Below are positions 5,841 through 11,859 of a DNA stretch of 33,421 nucleotides, one piece after another. Position 1 is the first letter of the stretch. Every line of letters begins with the position of its first letter. The stretch is from a virus, in IMG/VR virus record IMGVR_UViG_3300021142_000106, positions 1-33,421 of that record; one strand, written 5' to 3'. The notes beneath the pieces were generated by a model. It ran no database searches. It was not told the DNA's origin and worked only from the letters and a program-made list of their open reading frames with translations. A program made the position numbers and the translations under genes.

Positions 5841-8423
5841 CGCTTGGCTCGCCGCGTCCGCCGAGCCGTCGTCGTCGCCGAAGACCGCGTCGGCGCGGAC
5901 GGTGATGTAGTTCATCCCCTCCAGGTCGACCGCGACGCCGTCGTCGATGCCCCACTTGATGCCGATGGTCTTCGTGCGGAACACCGTCTGGAATCCCGAG
6001 TCCCCGTACGCCTTCGCGTAGGCGTCCGCGAAGCCGTCGTCGAACCCGAGGTCGCGGAGGAACTGCGCCGCGCGCTCCTGCACGACCAAGAACTGCTCGA
6101 TCTGGTTCACGCTCGGCCCGCTCGGATCGCGGTTCACCAGGAGCTCGAACGGGTCGCCCGCGCGCATGTCGAGGATGTCCGGATCGAGGTTGCCACCGCC
6201 GAGCGAGGCGAGGTTCTTCGTCGACACCTTCAGCGAGAGCTCGTTGCGCCCGACGCTCTCGTAGATGTGCTTCGCGATCGCGATCAGCGCGGCCTCGCTC
6301 TTGAACCCGGACACGTTGTGCACGGTCCACTTCGCGTCCGTGCCGCCGTCGCCGGGCAGCCCCATCGCGAGGAAGTCATCGCGCCCTGGGAAGCGCCCGA
6401 CGAGCAGACGCTTCTGCGCCGGCAAGTAGCAGTTGTGCGATACGATCCCCTCCGCAGCATAGGTGTTCGACGCGGTCTGGAGGTTGTAAACGTGCCCAGA
6501 AAACTCGAAGGTTTCGACGCTGACGATCTGGTCCGACGGTACCTCGAAGGAGAGAGCGTCTGGGCACTCGGCAATGCGATCGGCATTCACTCCCGCGTCA
6601 TCAACGCGACTCTCAACGCGCGCGGCGTCCGCCGACGCACCCACGCTGAAGCCGAAGCCCTTCGCTTCTCCCGTATGAGCATCGAAGATCGCGCGCGTCT
6701 CACCACTCACATGCACGACGCGACACGCGGACGTCGACTCCCGAGAGCTCAAGTCCGACGCGCTCAGGATGCGCGCGCAGTCGCCGTCGAGCGCACGCGC
6801 TCGTGCACCGGACGTTTTGAGAACGAGTTGCTCGCGCTTCTTCACGAGCGCGGCGTCGATCCGACTCCACAGCTCGCGGTCGATCGTTACAACGTCGACA
6901 TCGCCATCTTTCCCATCGCCGTGGAAGTCCACCTCGGAGGTTCGTACCCGTTCCCGCGGCGCGAGGCCGCAAACTACCAGGCCGATCGCATCCGTCGCCG
7001 CGTCGAAAAGCTCACGAAGCTCGGTTGGCGCACACTCTTCGTGTGGATCTCCGCCGCTGGCCCGTTCACCCCAGCGGTCCTCGCAGACAAGGTGATCTCC
7101 ATGCGCGAGCTCGCGCATCGGAACCCATCCGCGTTCGGTAAGTACCGGGTGATTCGGGGTACCGGAGAGGACGCGCCCATCGCGTGTCTCAAGACGCACC
7201 ATCGGACCTGAATACGCGCGACGATAGATGCGCTCGATCTCGCGCGCGGTGACTCGCGTCTCTCCTGGAAAACACCTGACTTCGACGTTCGACGGCGCCT
7301 GCTTGTTGTACGAGCGCTTGATCCCGATCTTCGACACGTTGCGGCCGAAGATGAAGACGCGGTGGTTGTAGCCGCCGCGCGTGGTGAACGGATCGTCGGG
7401 TCGCTGCGCGCCGCTCGACGAGTAGAGCGTGCGGGCGCGCGTGATCACGATGGTCGTCCCCTCCATGAAGATCAGGTGCCCGAGCGCGCGCGCGCAGTCG
7501 GTGAGGTAGTCCCAGACCGACAGCTTGCCGGTGCCGCCGCTCGCGCCACCGCCACCCGCCGGCGGCGGTCCGAGGTTCGGCGCGTACGTGCCCTTCGCCA
7601 GCACCGACTCCAGCGTCGGTGCGACGCCGACGCCGCGGTACTCGATCGAGAGCCCGACGAACTGAGGGAAGTGCGCGAGATACTTCGCCACCGCTTCGGG
7701 GAAGATGATCTTCGCGTCGCACACGAGCTTCGGCGGCGCCTCTTGGTCGATGACGACCTGCGTGTTGTCGCGGCACTCCAGCGTCGCCGTCGGCTCGCCT
7801 TCGTCGTTGATGTCGACGTCCCACGTGTCGACCCAGCCCTCGAACCGGTTGTTCGTGCGCTGCCGACCGTCCGCGTCCACGTACGTGTCCGGGAGCACCT
7901 CGCCGCCCGACCCGTACTGCCGCCCGAGCAGCTGCGTGCGGTGATCCTCGGTCGTGATCGTCCCGAGGTAGAACGACACCGCGCACGCGCGGATCGCGCG
8001 CGGGTCGACCGGGCAGTCGATGAACTTGAGCGTGAGCTTCAGCGTGTCGGCGGCGCGCACGCCGTTCTGCGTCCACTGCGCGTCCTTCGGGATGATGCCC
8101 TCGATGAAGTGCGTGCGGTCGTCGCTCGACGAACGCTCGTCCTGCGGGCCGCCGACCTTGCCCTCGCCGGGCACGCCACCGCGGGGCATCAGCACCCAGC
8201 GCTTCGAGAACGGCGCACTCGCGTTGAACGGGACGCTGGTGTCCTCGTGCGCGTAGAGCTCGGCGCGCGCGTCGCTCGTGCCCTTCGCGTTCTTCGCAGG
8301 CTTCTTCGGCACGCGCGACTTGAGCGGTCCGGTGTCGCCGAACTCCTCGAAGCGGATGCCCAGGCGCACCTTACAACGGGGCACGTAAGTTTGCTCTGGC
8401 GACTCGAAGGATTGATCCGACAT
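5838..8423 (-). CDS. Baseplate hub protein (gpD/gp27-like) precursor with intein
   Basis: An 861-residue open frame. The exteins (residues 1-383 and 665-861, 580 residues after splicing) resemble the hub proteins of contractile tails. FIEGIIPKDAQWTQNGVR and VWDYLTDCARALGHLIFMEG fit the tail-hub fold, as does the position between LysM tail protein and gpV-like spike. An intein occupies residues 384-664 and joins NVEVR to CYLPAQKR. The first about 17 codons are unusual for this genome, with many A/T-ending codons (GAT, CAA, CCA, CAA, ACT, CGT, TGT). They copy, with changes, the displaced start at 9125. No Shine-Dalgarno sequence is seen before ATG 8423. The region before it (8424-8449) is AT-rich. 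Confidence 0.8.
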   Translation of the reverse strand: MSDQSFESPEQTYVPRCKVRLGIRFEEFGDTGPLKSRVPKKPAKNAKGTSDARAELYAHEDTSVPFNASAPFSKRWVLMPRGGVPGEGKVGGPQDERSSSDDRTHFIEGIIPKDAQWTQNGVRAADTLKLTLKFIDCPVDPRAIRACAVSFYLGTITTEDHRTQLLGRQYGSGGEVLPDTYVDADGRQRTNNRFEGWVDTWDVDINDEGEPTATLECRDNTQVVIDQEAPPKLVCDAKIIFPEAVAKYLAHFPQFVGLSIEYRGVGVAPTLESVLAKGTYAPNLGPPPAGGGGASGGTGKLSVWDYLTDCARALGHLIFMEGTTIVITRARTLYSSSGAQRPDDPFTTRGGYNHRVFIFGRNVSKIGIKRSYNKQAPSNVEVRCFPGETRVTAREIERIYRRAYSGPMVRLETRDGRVLSGTPNHPVLTERGWVPMRELAHGDHLVCEDRWGERASGGDPHEECAPTELRELFDAATDAIGLVVCGLAPRERVRTSEVDFHGDGKDGDVDVVTIDRELWSRIDAALVKKREQLVLKTSGARARALDGDCARILSASDLSSRESTSACRVVHVSGETRAIFDAHTGEAKGFGFSVGASADAARVESRVDDAGVNADRIAECPDALSFEVPSDQIVSVETFEFSGHVYNLQTASNTYAAEGIVSHNCYLPAQKRLLVGRFPGRDDFLAMGLPGDGGTDAKWTVHNVSGFKSEAALIAIAKHIYESVGRNELSLKVSTKNLASLGGGNLDPDILDMRAGDPFELLVNRDPSGPSVNQIEQFLVVQERAAQFLRDLGFDDGFADAYAKAYGDSGFQTVFRTKTIGIKWGIDDGVAVDLEGMNYITVRADAVFGDDDGSADAASQA
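6479..6484 (+). promoter_or_regulatory. Shine-Dalgarno sequence of the antisense endonuclease gene
   Basis: GGAGGT lies 7 nt before the GTG at 6492. On the minus strand the same bases fall in the codons for Asn-Leu-Gln of intein block F (HVYNLQT), so one short stretch serves intein splicing on one strand and translation initiation on the other. Confidence 0.65.
6492..7211 (+). CDS. Homing-endonuclease-like protein encoded antisense inside the intein
   Basis: 239 residues from GTG 6492, which has a GGAGGT 7 nt upstream. The frame extends upstream into extein DNA, but the gene start chosen here keeps it wholly within the intein. Residues 11-46 (DDLVRRYLEGESVWALGNAI then GIHSRVINATLNARGV) look like a helix-turn-helix. 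Residues 108-186 look like a Vsr/DUF559-type PD-(D/E)xK nuclease: RFENELLALL, RYNVDIAIF, IAVEVHLGGSYPF, RRRVEKLTKLGWRTLFVWI. Candidate catalytic residues are E110, D136, E145 and H147. The C-terminus (GKYRVIRGTGE) resembles tails of such enzymes. Its codons are in register with the intein codons. Long antisense frames are common in GC-rich DNA, so the case rests on motifs, start signals and containment, not length. Confidence 0.8.
   Translation: MPRKLEGFDADDLVRRYLEGESVWALGNAIGIHSRVINATLNARGVRRRTHAEAEALRFSRMSIEDRARLTTHMHDATRGRRLPRAQVRRAQDARAVAVERTRSCTGRFENELLALLHERGVDPTPQLAVDRYNVDIAIFPIAVEVHLGGSYPFPRREAANYQADRIRRRVEKLTKLGWRTLFVWISAAGPFTPAVLADKVISMRELAHRNPSAFGKYRVIRGTGEDAPIACLKTHHRT
7101..7118. 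repeat. 18-bp palindrome encoding MRELAH on both strands
   Basis: ATGCGCGAGCTCGCGCAT is a perfect palindrome lying in frame on both strands. In the intein it gives MRELAH just after block B (residues 436-441 of the precursor). In the antisense endonuclease it gives MRELAH at residues 204-209. Confidence 0.9.
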
Positions 8424-8449
8424 ATTACGATCCGGGTTATATTTAACTC
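8424..8449. promoter_or_regulatory. AT-rich divergent start region between HNH gene and hub gene
   Basis: Twenty-six bases separate the two divergent ATGs and are far richer in A/T than the surroundings. On the plus strand TATATT (8438-8443) lies 6 nt before the HNH ATG, fitting a leaderless -10 element. On the minus strand TATAAC lies 12 nt before the hub ATG. The mobile element probably brought its own promoters. Confidence 0.5.
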
Positions 8450-9091
8450 ATGCAAGCCGCCCCGATTGAAGTTGGCGCGACGTTCGGACGACTCAAGATC
8501 ATCGGACCGGGGGCATCGAACAAGGGGCGGACGCGCGTGCACGTGAGTTGTGCGTGTGGTGTCGAGAAAGATGTCGATTGGTACGACGTCCGACATAGCA
8601 AGATCGTCTCTTGCGGCTGCCTTCATCGCGAACGATTCATCTTCAAGAAACACGGCCTGACGCCCGATAACGGCGACCATCACCCGCTCTACAACACGTG
8701 GGTGGTGATGAAGCAGCGTTGCTACAACCCGAAGCATCCCAAGTTTGCGGCCTACGGCGCGCGTGGGATTGTCGTGTGCGAGCGGTGGCGCGAAGACTTC
8801 ACCGCGTTCATCGCCGACATGGGCGAGCGCCCGCGCGGGACGACGCTCGACCGGCGTGAGAATGACGGCCCCTACGCGCCTGAAAACTGTCGGTGGGCGA
8901 CGCGCTCTCAGCAGAACCGAAACAAGCGACCAAACGTGATGCTCACGTGGAATGGCATCACGCTGTGCGTGCGCGATTGGTCCACGCGTCTTGGCATCGG
9001 AGCATCGACGCTCTCGTACCGCATTCGCGCCGGTTGGAATGTCGAAGCCGCGCTCACGACTCCCGCGAGCTTCGGCAATCGGCGCGTGTGA
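8450..9091 (+). CDS. HNH homing-endonuclease-like protein inserted at the hub gene start
   Basis: 213 residues. A Cys pair CACG (C34, C36) and SCGC (C55, C57) suggest a zinc-binding N-terminal domain. The core is AAYGARGIVVCERW and LDRRENDGPYAPENCRWAT (about residues 101-151), the signature of a phage HNH family related to AP2-type endonucleases. QQNRNKR follows, and then a C-terminal DNA-binding segment (WNGITLCVRDWSTRLGIG). It is on the plus strand, opposite the structural genes. It is related to the gene at 10832-11509 (same domain order and core). It lies between a displaced hub-gene start at 9125 and the recoded start at 8423. Codon use is less GC-biased than in the neighbours, consistent with transfer. 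Confidence 0.88.
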   Translation: MQAAPIEVGATFGRLKIIGPGASNKGRTRVHVSCACGVEKDVDWYDVRHSKIVSCGCLHRERFIFKKHGLTPDNGDHHPLYNTWVVMKQRCYNPKHPKFAAYGARGIVVCERWREDFTAFIADMGERPRGTTLDRRENDGPYAPENCRWATRSQQNRNKRPNVMLTWNGITLCVRDWSTRLGIGASTLSYRIRAGWNVEAALTTPASFGNRRV

Positions 9092-9125
9092 AGGTCTGCT
9101 CGGGCGTTTCGAATTCGTCGGCCAT
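9090..9125 (-). pseudogene. Displaced original start of the baseplate hub gene
   Basis: On the minus strand, ATG 9125 begins MADEFETPEQTF, then reads through the antisense of the HNH gene for 10 more codons to a stop. The intact hub protein begins MSDQSFESPEQTY. With one gap, 8 of 12 residues are identical and the others are conservative (A/S, E/Q, T/S, F/Y). The fragment uses GC-ending codons like the rest of the phage. A TAGCCT box (9134-9139) stands 8 nt before its ATG, as at other genes here. The last codon overlaps the HNH stop. This is best read as the 5' end of the ancestral hub gene cut off by insertion. Confidence 0.82.
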
Positions 9126-9132
9126 CGCGCAC

Positions 9133-9161
9133 GAGGCTACACCGCGGCATCGACGCGCTCA
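9133..9161. promoter_or_regulatory. Divergent intergenic module, copy 1
   Basis: GAGGCTACACCG (9133-9144) is followed by CGGCATCGA (9145-9153) and the plus-strand ATG at 9161. The same two words in the same order stand before the plus-strand ATG at 14707. On the minus strand the first word contains the TAGCCT box of the displaced hub start. Confidence 0.5.
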
Positions 9162-9556
9162 TGACCGACCCCTCCCGTCCCGCAGCAGAACCCACCGAAG
9201 ACGACGTGCGTGCGTTCCTCGCCGAGCCCGAGATCGCGATGGTGCTCGACGGCCTCGGCGCCCGCTACACGACCAACGCGCTGCTCTCGTGCCTCATCGC
9301 CGGCATCGAGATCCCCGAGCAGCTCGGGGTGACCGCGGAGGTGCTGCGCAAGACGCCCGGCATCGAGCACGTCATCGCCGACCTCACCGAGAACATGACG
9401 CCGCACGCGCTGAACGCGATCGCGCAATCGGCGAACGGCAACTGGGATGCCGTCGTCGCCGGCGCGCACGCGCTACGCCTCGGTCACGCCAAGCTGCAGG
9501 AGCTCGCCGAGAAGATCACGAGCCCGTCGGACGCCCCGTCGACAGAGCCGGGATGA
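9161..9556 (+). CDS. Small plus-strand protein of unknown function
   Basis: 131 residues, beginning MTDPSRPAAEPTEDDVRAFL. It appears soluble and alpha-helical (VRAFLAEPEIAMVLDGLG, HALNAIAQSANGNWDAVVAG), with no signal peptide, membrane segment or recognised motif. Codon third positions are G/C-rich as in real genes of this window. Its last 41 nt overlap antisense the 3' end of the LysM gene. Its upstream region matches that of the plus-strand gene at 14707, suggesting shared control. No clear Shine-Dalgarno sequence is present. It may be a moron or early-type gene among late genes; function unknown. Confidence 0.6.
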   Translation: MTDPSRPAAEPTEDDVRAFLAEPEIAMVLDGLGARYTTNALLSCLIAGIEIPEQLGVTAEVLRKTPGIEHVIADLTENMTPHALNAIAQSANGNWDAVVAGAHALRLGHAKLQELAEKITSPSDAPSTEPG

Positions 9557-10793
9557 TCACCGGGCGCCCGACCGTGGGCGTCACCTGCGACCACGGCAGC
9601 CGGTTCGCCTTGGCGATGTCGGCTGCGTGGTCGGGGTCTCCGTAGTAGGTCATCGAGAGCCCGACGAACGTGTCGCCCTCGCGCGCGACGTGGACCGCGA
9701 GGATGTCGCCCTGGCGCGCGCCCGAGGTCGAAGCCGCCGAGCCCTTGGCCTGCAGCGGCGCGCGCTCGGCGATGAAGGTGCGGATCGAAGTCATGAGCGA
9801 GACCGCGTCGTTGACGATCACGTTCGACGCGTCGACACCGCCGCCGAAGTAGCGCGCGGCCTTCACGATCTGCGCGGCGCCGTTGCTGCCCTTGGTCGAC
9901 ATCAGCTCCGCCGGCACCTGGCCCATCGTGTCGGCGAAGTCGTTCGCCGTGCGCGCCACGTCCGAGCTCATGGTCACCGCGGCCGAAGAGATCTGCGACG
10001 GCACGCTCGCGATCTTCGACGCGATGTCCGCGACCGCCTTCAGCTGGCCCGTCACGTACTGCACCTTGCGCGTCGCCTGCGTGAGCAGCTTGGTCGGGTA
10101 GTCGGCGATCGCTTCGAGCTGCCCGAGCGTGAACGATCGCGCGGTGCCGATGGAGGCCGCGCGCGCCGCGGCCTGGCTGATCTTGCCGACCGCGATCGTG
10201 GTCGACGTAGCGAGCGTCGCCGCCCACGCAGCCGCCGACACCTGCGCCTGCGCGACCTTCGCGACCAGGTTCGCGTCACGCGCCGAGATCGGGCTCGTCG
10301 CCGGCGCGCCGCGCCCCTTCCACGTGAACTCGACGTTCCACCCGATGTCGTGCGCACGCGTCGTCGGGAACTCCCAGCTCGTCGCGCGCCCCTCGCGCAC
10401 GACCGAATCGTTGTCCCAGACATCCGGCCCGCTCGACCGCCACGTCACGCGCAAGAGCGCGCCGTCCGAGAGCATCGAATCGAACGCGTCGCGGAGCTGC
10501 TGCGGCGCCACGAGCGCCACCGGCTGCCCGGTCTCATCGGTGTACGTGGAGCCGCTCTTGGCGAGGAGCGTGCGCTTCCACTCGCCCTCCCACGACGACG
10601 GCATGTCTTGGCGCACGAGCAGCTGCTGCGTCGCCTCTGGGTTGCCCGGGTACCAGGTCGTCGGGACCTTCTGCGTGGTCTTCCACGACGCGCCCTGATG
10701 CGGCAGCCCGTTGCCGGTGAGGAACAGCCGGCGCGCGCCGCGACCGGTGACGCCGATCTCCTCAATCAAGACGAAGCTCGCGTAGTTCCCCAT
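9516..10793 (-). CDS. Tail/baseplate protein with C-terminal LysM-like domain
   Basis: 425 residues. The N-terminal about 170 residues include GLPHQGASWKTTQKVPTTWY and a DIGWNVEFTWKGRG strand. These are typical of proteins encoded between tape measure and hub in contractile-tail phages. The middle is a long Ala-rich helix (about 180-340). The C-terminus has a LysM-like pattern (VHVAREGDTFVGLSMTYYGD, ADIAKANRL, PTVGRPVIIPAL) of the kind that binds peptidoglycan or stabilises the hub. It probably joins the tape measure end to the baseplate hub. It lies next to the hub in the ancestral order, now separated by a plus-strand gene and an HNH gene. Confidence 0.72.
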   Translation of the reverse strand: MGNYASFVLIEEIGVTGRGARRLFLTGNGLPHQGASWKTTQKVPTTWYPGNPEATQQLLVRQDMPSSWEGEWKRTLLAKSGSTYTDETGQPVALVAPQQLRDAFDSMLSDGALLRVTWRSSGPDVWDNDSVVREGRATSWEFPTTRAHDIGWNVEFTWKGRGAPATSPISARDANLVAKVAQAQVSAAAWAATLATSTTIAVGKISQAAARAASIGTARSFTLGQLEAIADYPTKLLTQATRKVQYVTGQLKAVADIASKIASVPSQISSAAVTMSSDVARTANDFADTMGQVPAELMSTKGSNGAAQIVKAARYFGGGVDASNVIVNDAVSLMTSIRTFIAERAPLQAKGSAASTSGARQGDILAVHVAREGDTFVGLSMTYYGDPDHAADIAKANRLPWSQVTPTVGRPVIIPALSTGRPTGS

Positions 10794-10817
10794 CGCCGTG
10801 TCTCCGATGCGGGCGGG

Positions 10818-10823
10818 TATACT
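10818..10823 (+). promoter_or_regulatory. -10 element before the second plus-strand HNH gene
   Basis: TATACT lies 8 nt before the ATG at 10832 with no Shine-Dalgarno sequence between. It is close to the sigma70 -10 consensus and implies a leaderless or nearly leaderless transcript. No convincing -35 is seen. Confidence 0.5.
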
Positions 10824-10831
10824 AAGCGCCC

Positions 10832-11509
10832 ATGTTCAAGAGAGATTACACCGGCGAGCGATTCGGCGAATGGACCGTCCTCGACGAGAGCACGCCCGCG
10901 AAACTCCTCGCTCACGATCGCGGAGCACCGCGCCGAAAGCTAGCGCGGCGTCTGCGGTGCCGATGCGCGTGCGGCACGATCGCTCCGGTCCTTCTCCAGA
11001 ACCTGCAGCGCGGGCTCAGCACGCGCTGCAGATCGTGCGGCTACCACGTCGGCGGTGAAAAGCGGCGAGCGCGCGAAGAGACCGCGCGCGAACGGCATCC
11101 AGCCGAATACCGAGCGTGGACCGCAATGAACGCGAGGTGCTCGACCCCGAGTGCAGACGTTCACGGCAACTATCGCGGGCGAGGGATCTGCGTCGCGCCT
11201 GAATGGACCGGCCCAGATGGGTTCGAGCGATTCTTCGCTCACATCGGAGCGCGTCCGAGCGCGCGTCACTCGGTCGACCGCTACCCGAACAACGACGGGA
11301 ACTACGAGCCCGGCAACGTGCGATGGGCGACCGCGACTGAGCAAGCGCGCAACCGGCGCTCCAACCTACGCGTCACGATCGATGGGGTCTCGAAATCGGT
11401 CGCCGAATGGGCCGAACAGGCGAGCGTGAGTGCGTTCGCGATTCGGTGGCGCCTCGCGCGCGGTTGGTCAGCGAGCGACGCCGTGTTCAAGCCCGACACG
11501 CGTCGGTGA
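10832..11509 (+). CDS. HNH homing-endonuclease-like protein, second family copy
   Basis: 225 residues with the same layout as the protein of 8450-9091. FGEWTVLDE comes at the N-terminus, then a Cys-rich element (CRCACG and CRSCG). The core is YRGRGICVAPEW and VDRYPNNDGNYEPGNVRWAT (residues 114-167), then EQARNRRSN, then a C-terminal helix-turn-helix-like segment (SVAEWAEQASVSAFAIRWRL). It likely cuts DNA near its own insertion site and promotes its own spread. It lies on the plus strand between the LysM gene and a 24-bp palindrome. Unlike the copy at the hub gene, I find no displaced start of the neighbouring gene on its far side. Confidence 0.88.
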   Translation: MFKRDYTGERFGEWTVLDESTPAKLLAHDRGAPRRKLARRLRCRCACGTIAPVLLQNLQRGLSTRCRSCGYHVGGEKRRAREETARERHPAEYRAWTAMNARCSTPSADVHGNYRGRGICVAPEWTGPDGFERFFAHIGARPSARHSVDRYPNNDGNYEPGNVRWATATEQARNRRSNLRVTIDGVSKSVAEWAEQASVSAFAIRWRLARGWSASDAVFKPDTRR

Positions 11510-11526
11510 TGGCGGTGGAGGAGCGG

Positions 11527-11550
11527 CGATCGAAAAACGTTTTTCAATCG
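11527..11550. repeat. 24-bp palindrome, copy 1
   Basis: Half-sites CGATCGAAAAAC and GTTTTTCAATCG, inverted with one mismatch. Two further G/C pairs extend the dyad on the outside (11525-11552). It starts 14 nt beyond the stop of the minus-strand gene 11565-11789. Confidence 0.85.
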
Positions 11551-11564
11551 CCCCCTCCGACCTG

Positions 11565-11789
11565 TCACTCGCCGCGCTTGGCAGCCCACTTCATCAGCGG
11601 GTTCTCGCCCCCCGCGCCGTCCTTGCCGCCCTTCTTCTTCTTGGGGGGCTCGGCCGTCGAGGACGAGTCCGCGGTCGAAGACGATTCGGTCGAAGACGAT
11701 TCGGTCGAAGACGAATCTGCGGGCTCCTCGGTCGAAGACGAGTCCGCGGCAGCGCCGATCTTCTTCTTGATGAATTCCGGCATGGGCAT
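11565..11789 (-). CDS. Small Ser/Thr/Glu-repeat protein
   Basis: 74 residues. MPMPEFIKKKIGAAA is followed by a low-complexity region of SSSTE/SSSTA repeats (about residues 16-47), then a Lys-rich segment PPKKKKGGKDG and a short C-terminus NPLMKWAAKRGE. The repeats come from a 15-bp unit at 11673-11744 (GGTCGAAGACGATTC and variants) that can expand or contract. GGAG stands 9 nt before the ATG. It follows the tape measure gene. No family is recognised. A flexible linker or bait-like surface peptide in the tail is possible. Confidence 0.6.
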   Translation of the reverse strand: MPMPEFIKKKIGAAADSSSTEEPADSSSTESSSTESSSTADSSSTAEPPKKKKGGKDGAGGENPLMKWAAKRGE

Positions 11790-11813
11790 CGGGGTTGGCT
11801 CCGTCGAAGGGTG

Positions 11814-11830
11814 GTGAGGCGCTGCCTCAC
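11814..11830 (-). terminator. Hairpin after the tape measure gene
   Basis: GTGAGGC and GCCTCAC form a perfect 7-bp stem around a 3-nt loop, 29 nt past the tape measure stop. No U-rich tract follows, so it may be a weak terminator or an mRNA end stabiliser. Confidence 0.4.
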
Positions 11831-11859
11831 GTGCTCACCCGGGCGACGCTATCACGCGC

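Larger units (their letters stand above)
6432..7274 (-). mobile_element. Intein in the baseplate hub protein
   Basis: 281 residues. Block A is CFPGETRV (Cys1). Block B is GTPNHPVLTERGWVP with the Thr-x-x-His at intein residues 39-42. Block F is SGHVYNLQT. Block G is AAEGIVSHN with penultimate His and terminal Asn, followed by Cys+1 of the C-extein. All residues needed for canonical splicing are present, so the intein is predicted active. The central part has no LAGLIDADG or HNH motif in the sense frame, although inteins of this length often carry an endonuclease there. Instead the opposite strand carries a complete endonuclease-like gene. Base composition is less GC-rich than the flanking exteins. 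Confidence 0.92.

Noticed and set aside
5757-6491. Upstream extension of the antisense endonuclease frame into extein DNA
   Set aside because: The extension is Arg/Val/Asp-rich shadow sequence of the hub gene. The GTG at 6492 has a Shine-Dalgarno sequence and starts right before the recognisable domain.
8370-9125. Group I or II intron in the hub transcript with an antisense HNH gene
   Set aside because: An intron would not need a second full N-terminus. The gene at 8423 already has its own ATG and repeats the displaced peptide.
10794-11526. Displaced start of the LysM gene on the far side of the HNH gene at 10832
   Set aside because: I looked for a minus-strand ATG with a copy of MGNYASFV beyond 11509 and found none, only the palindrome.
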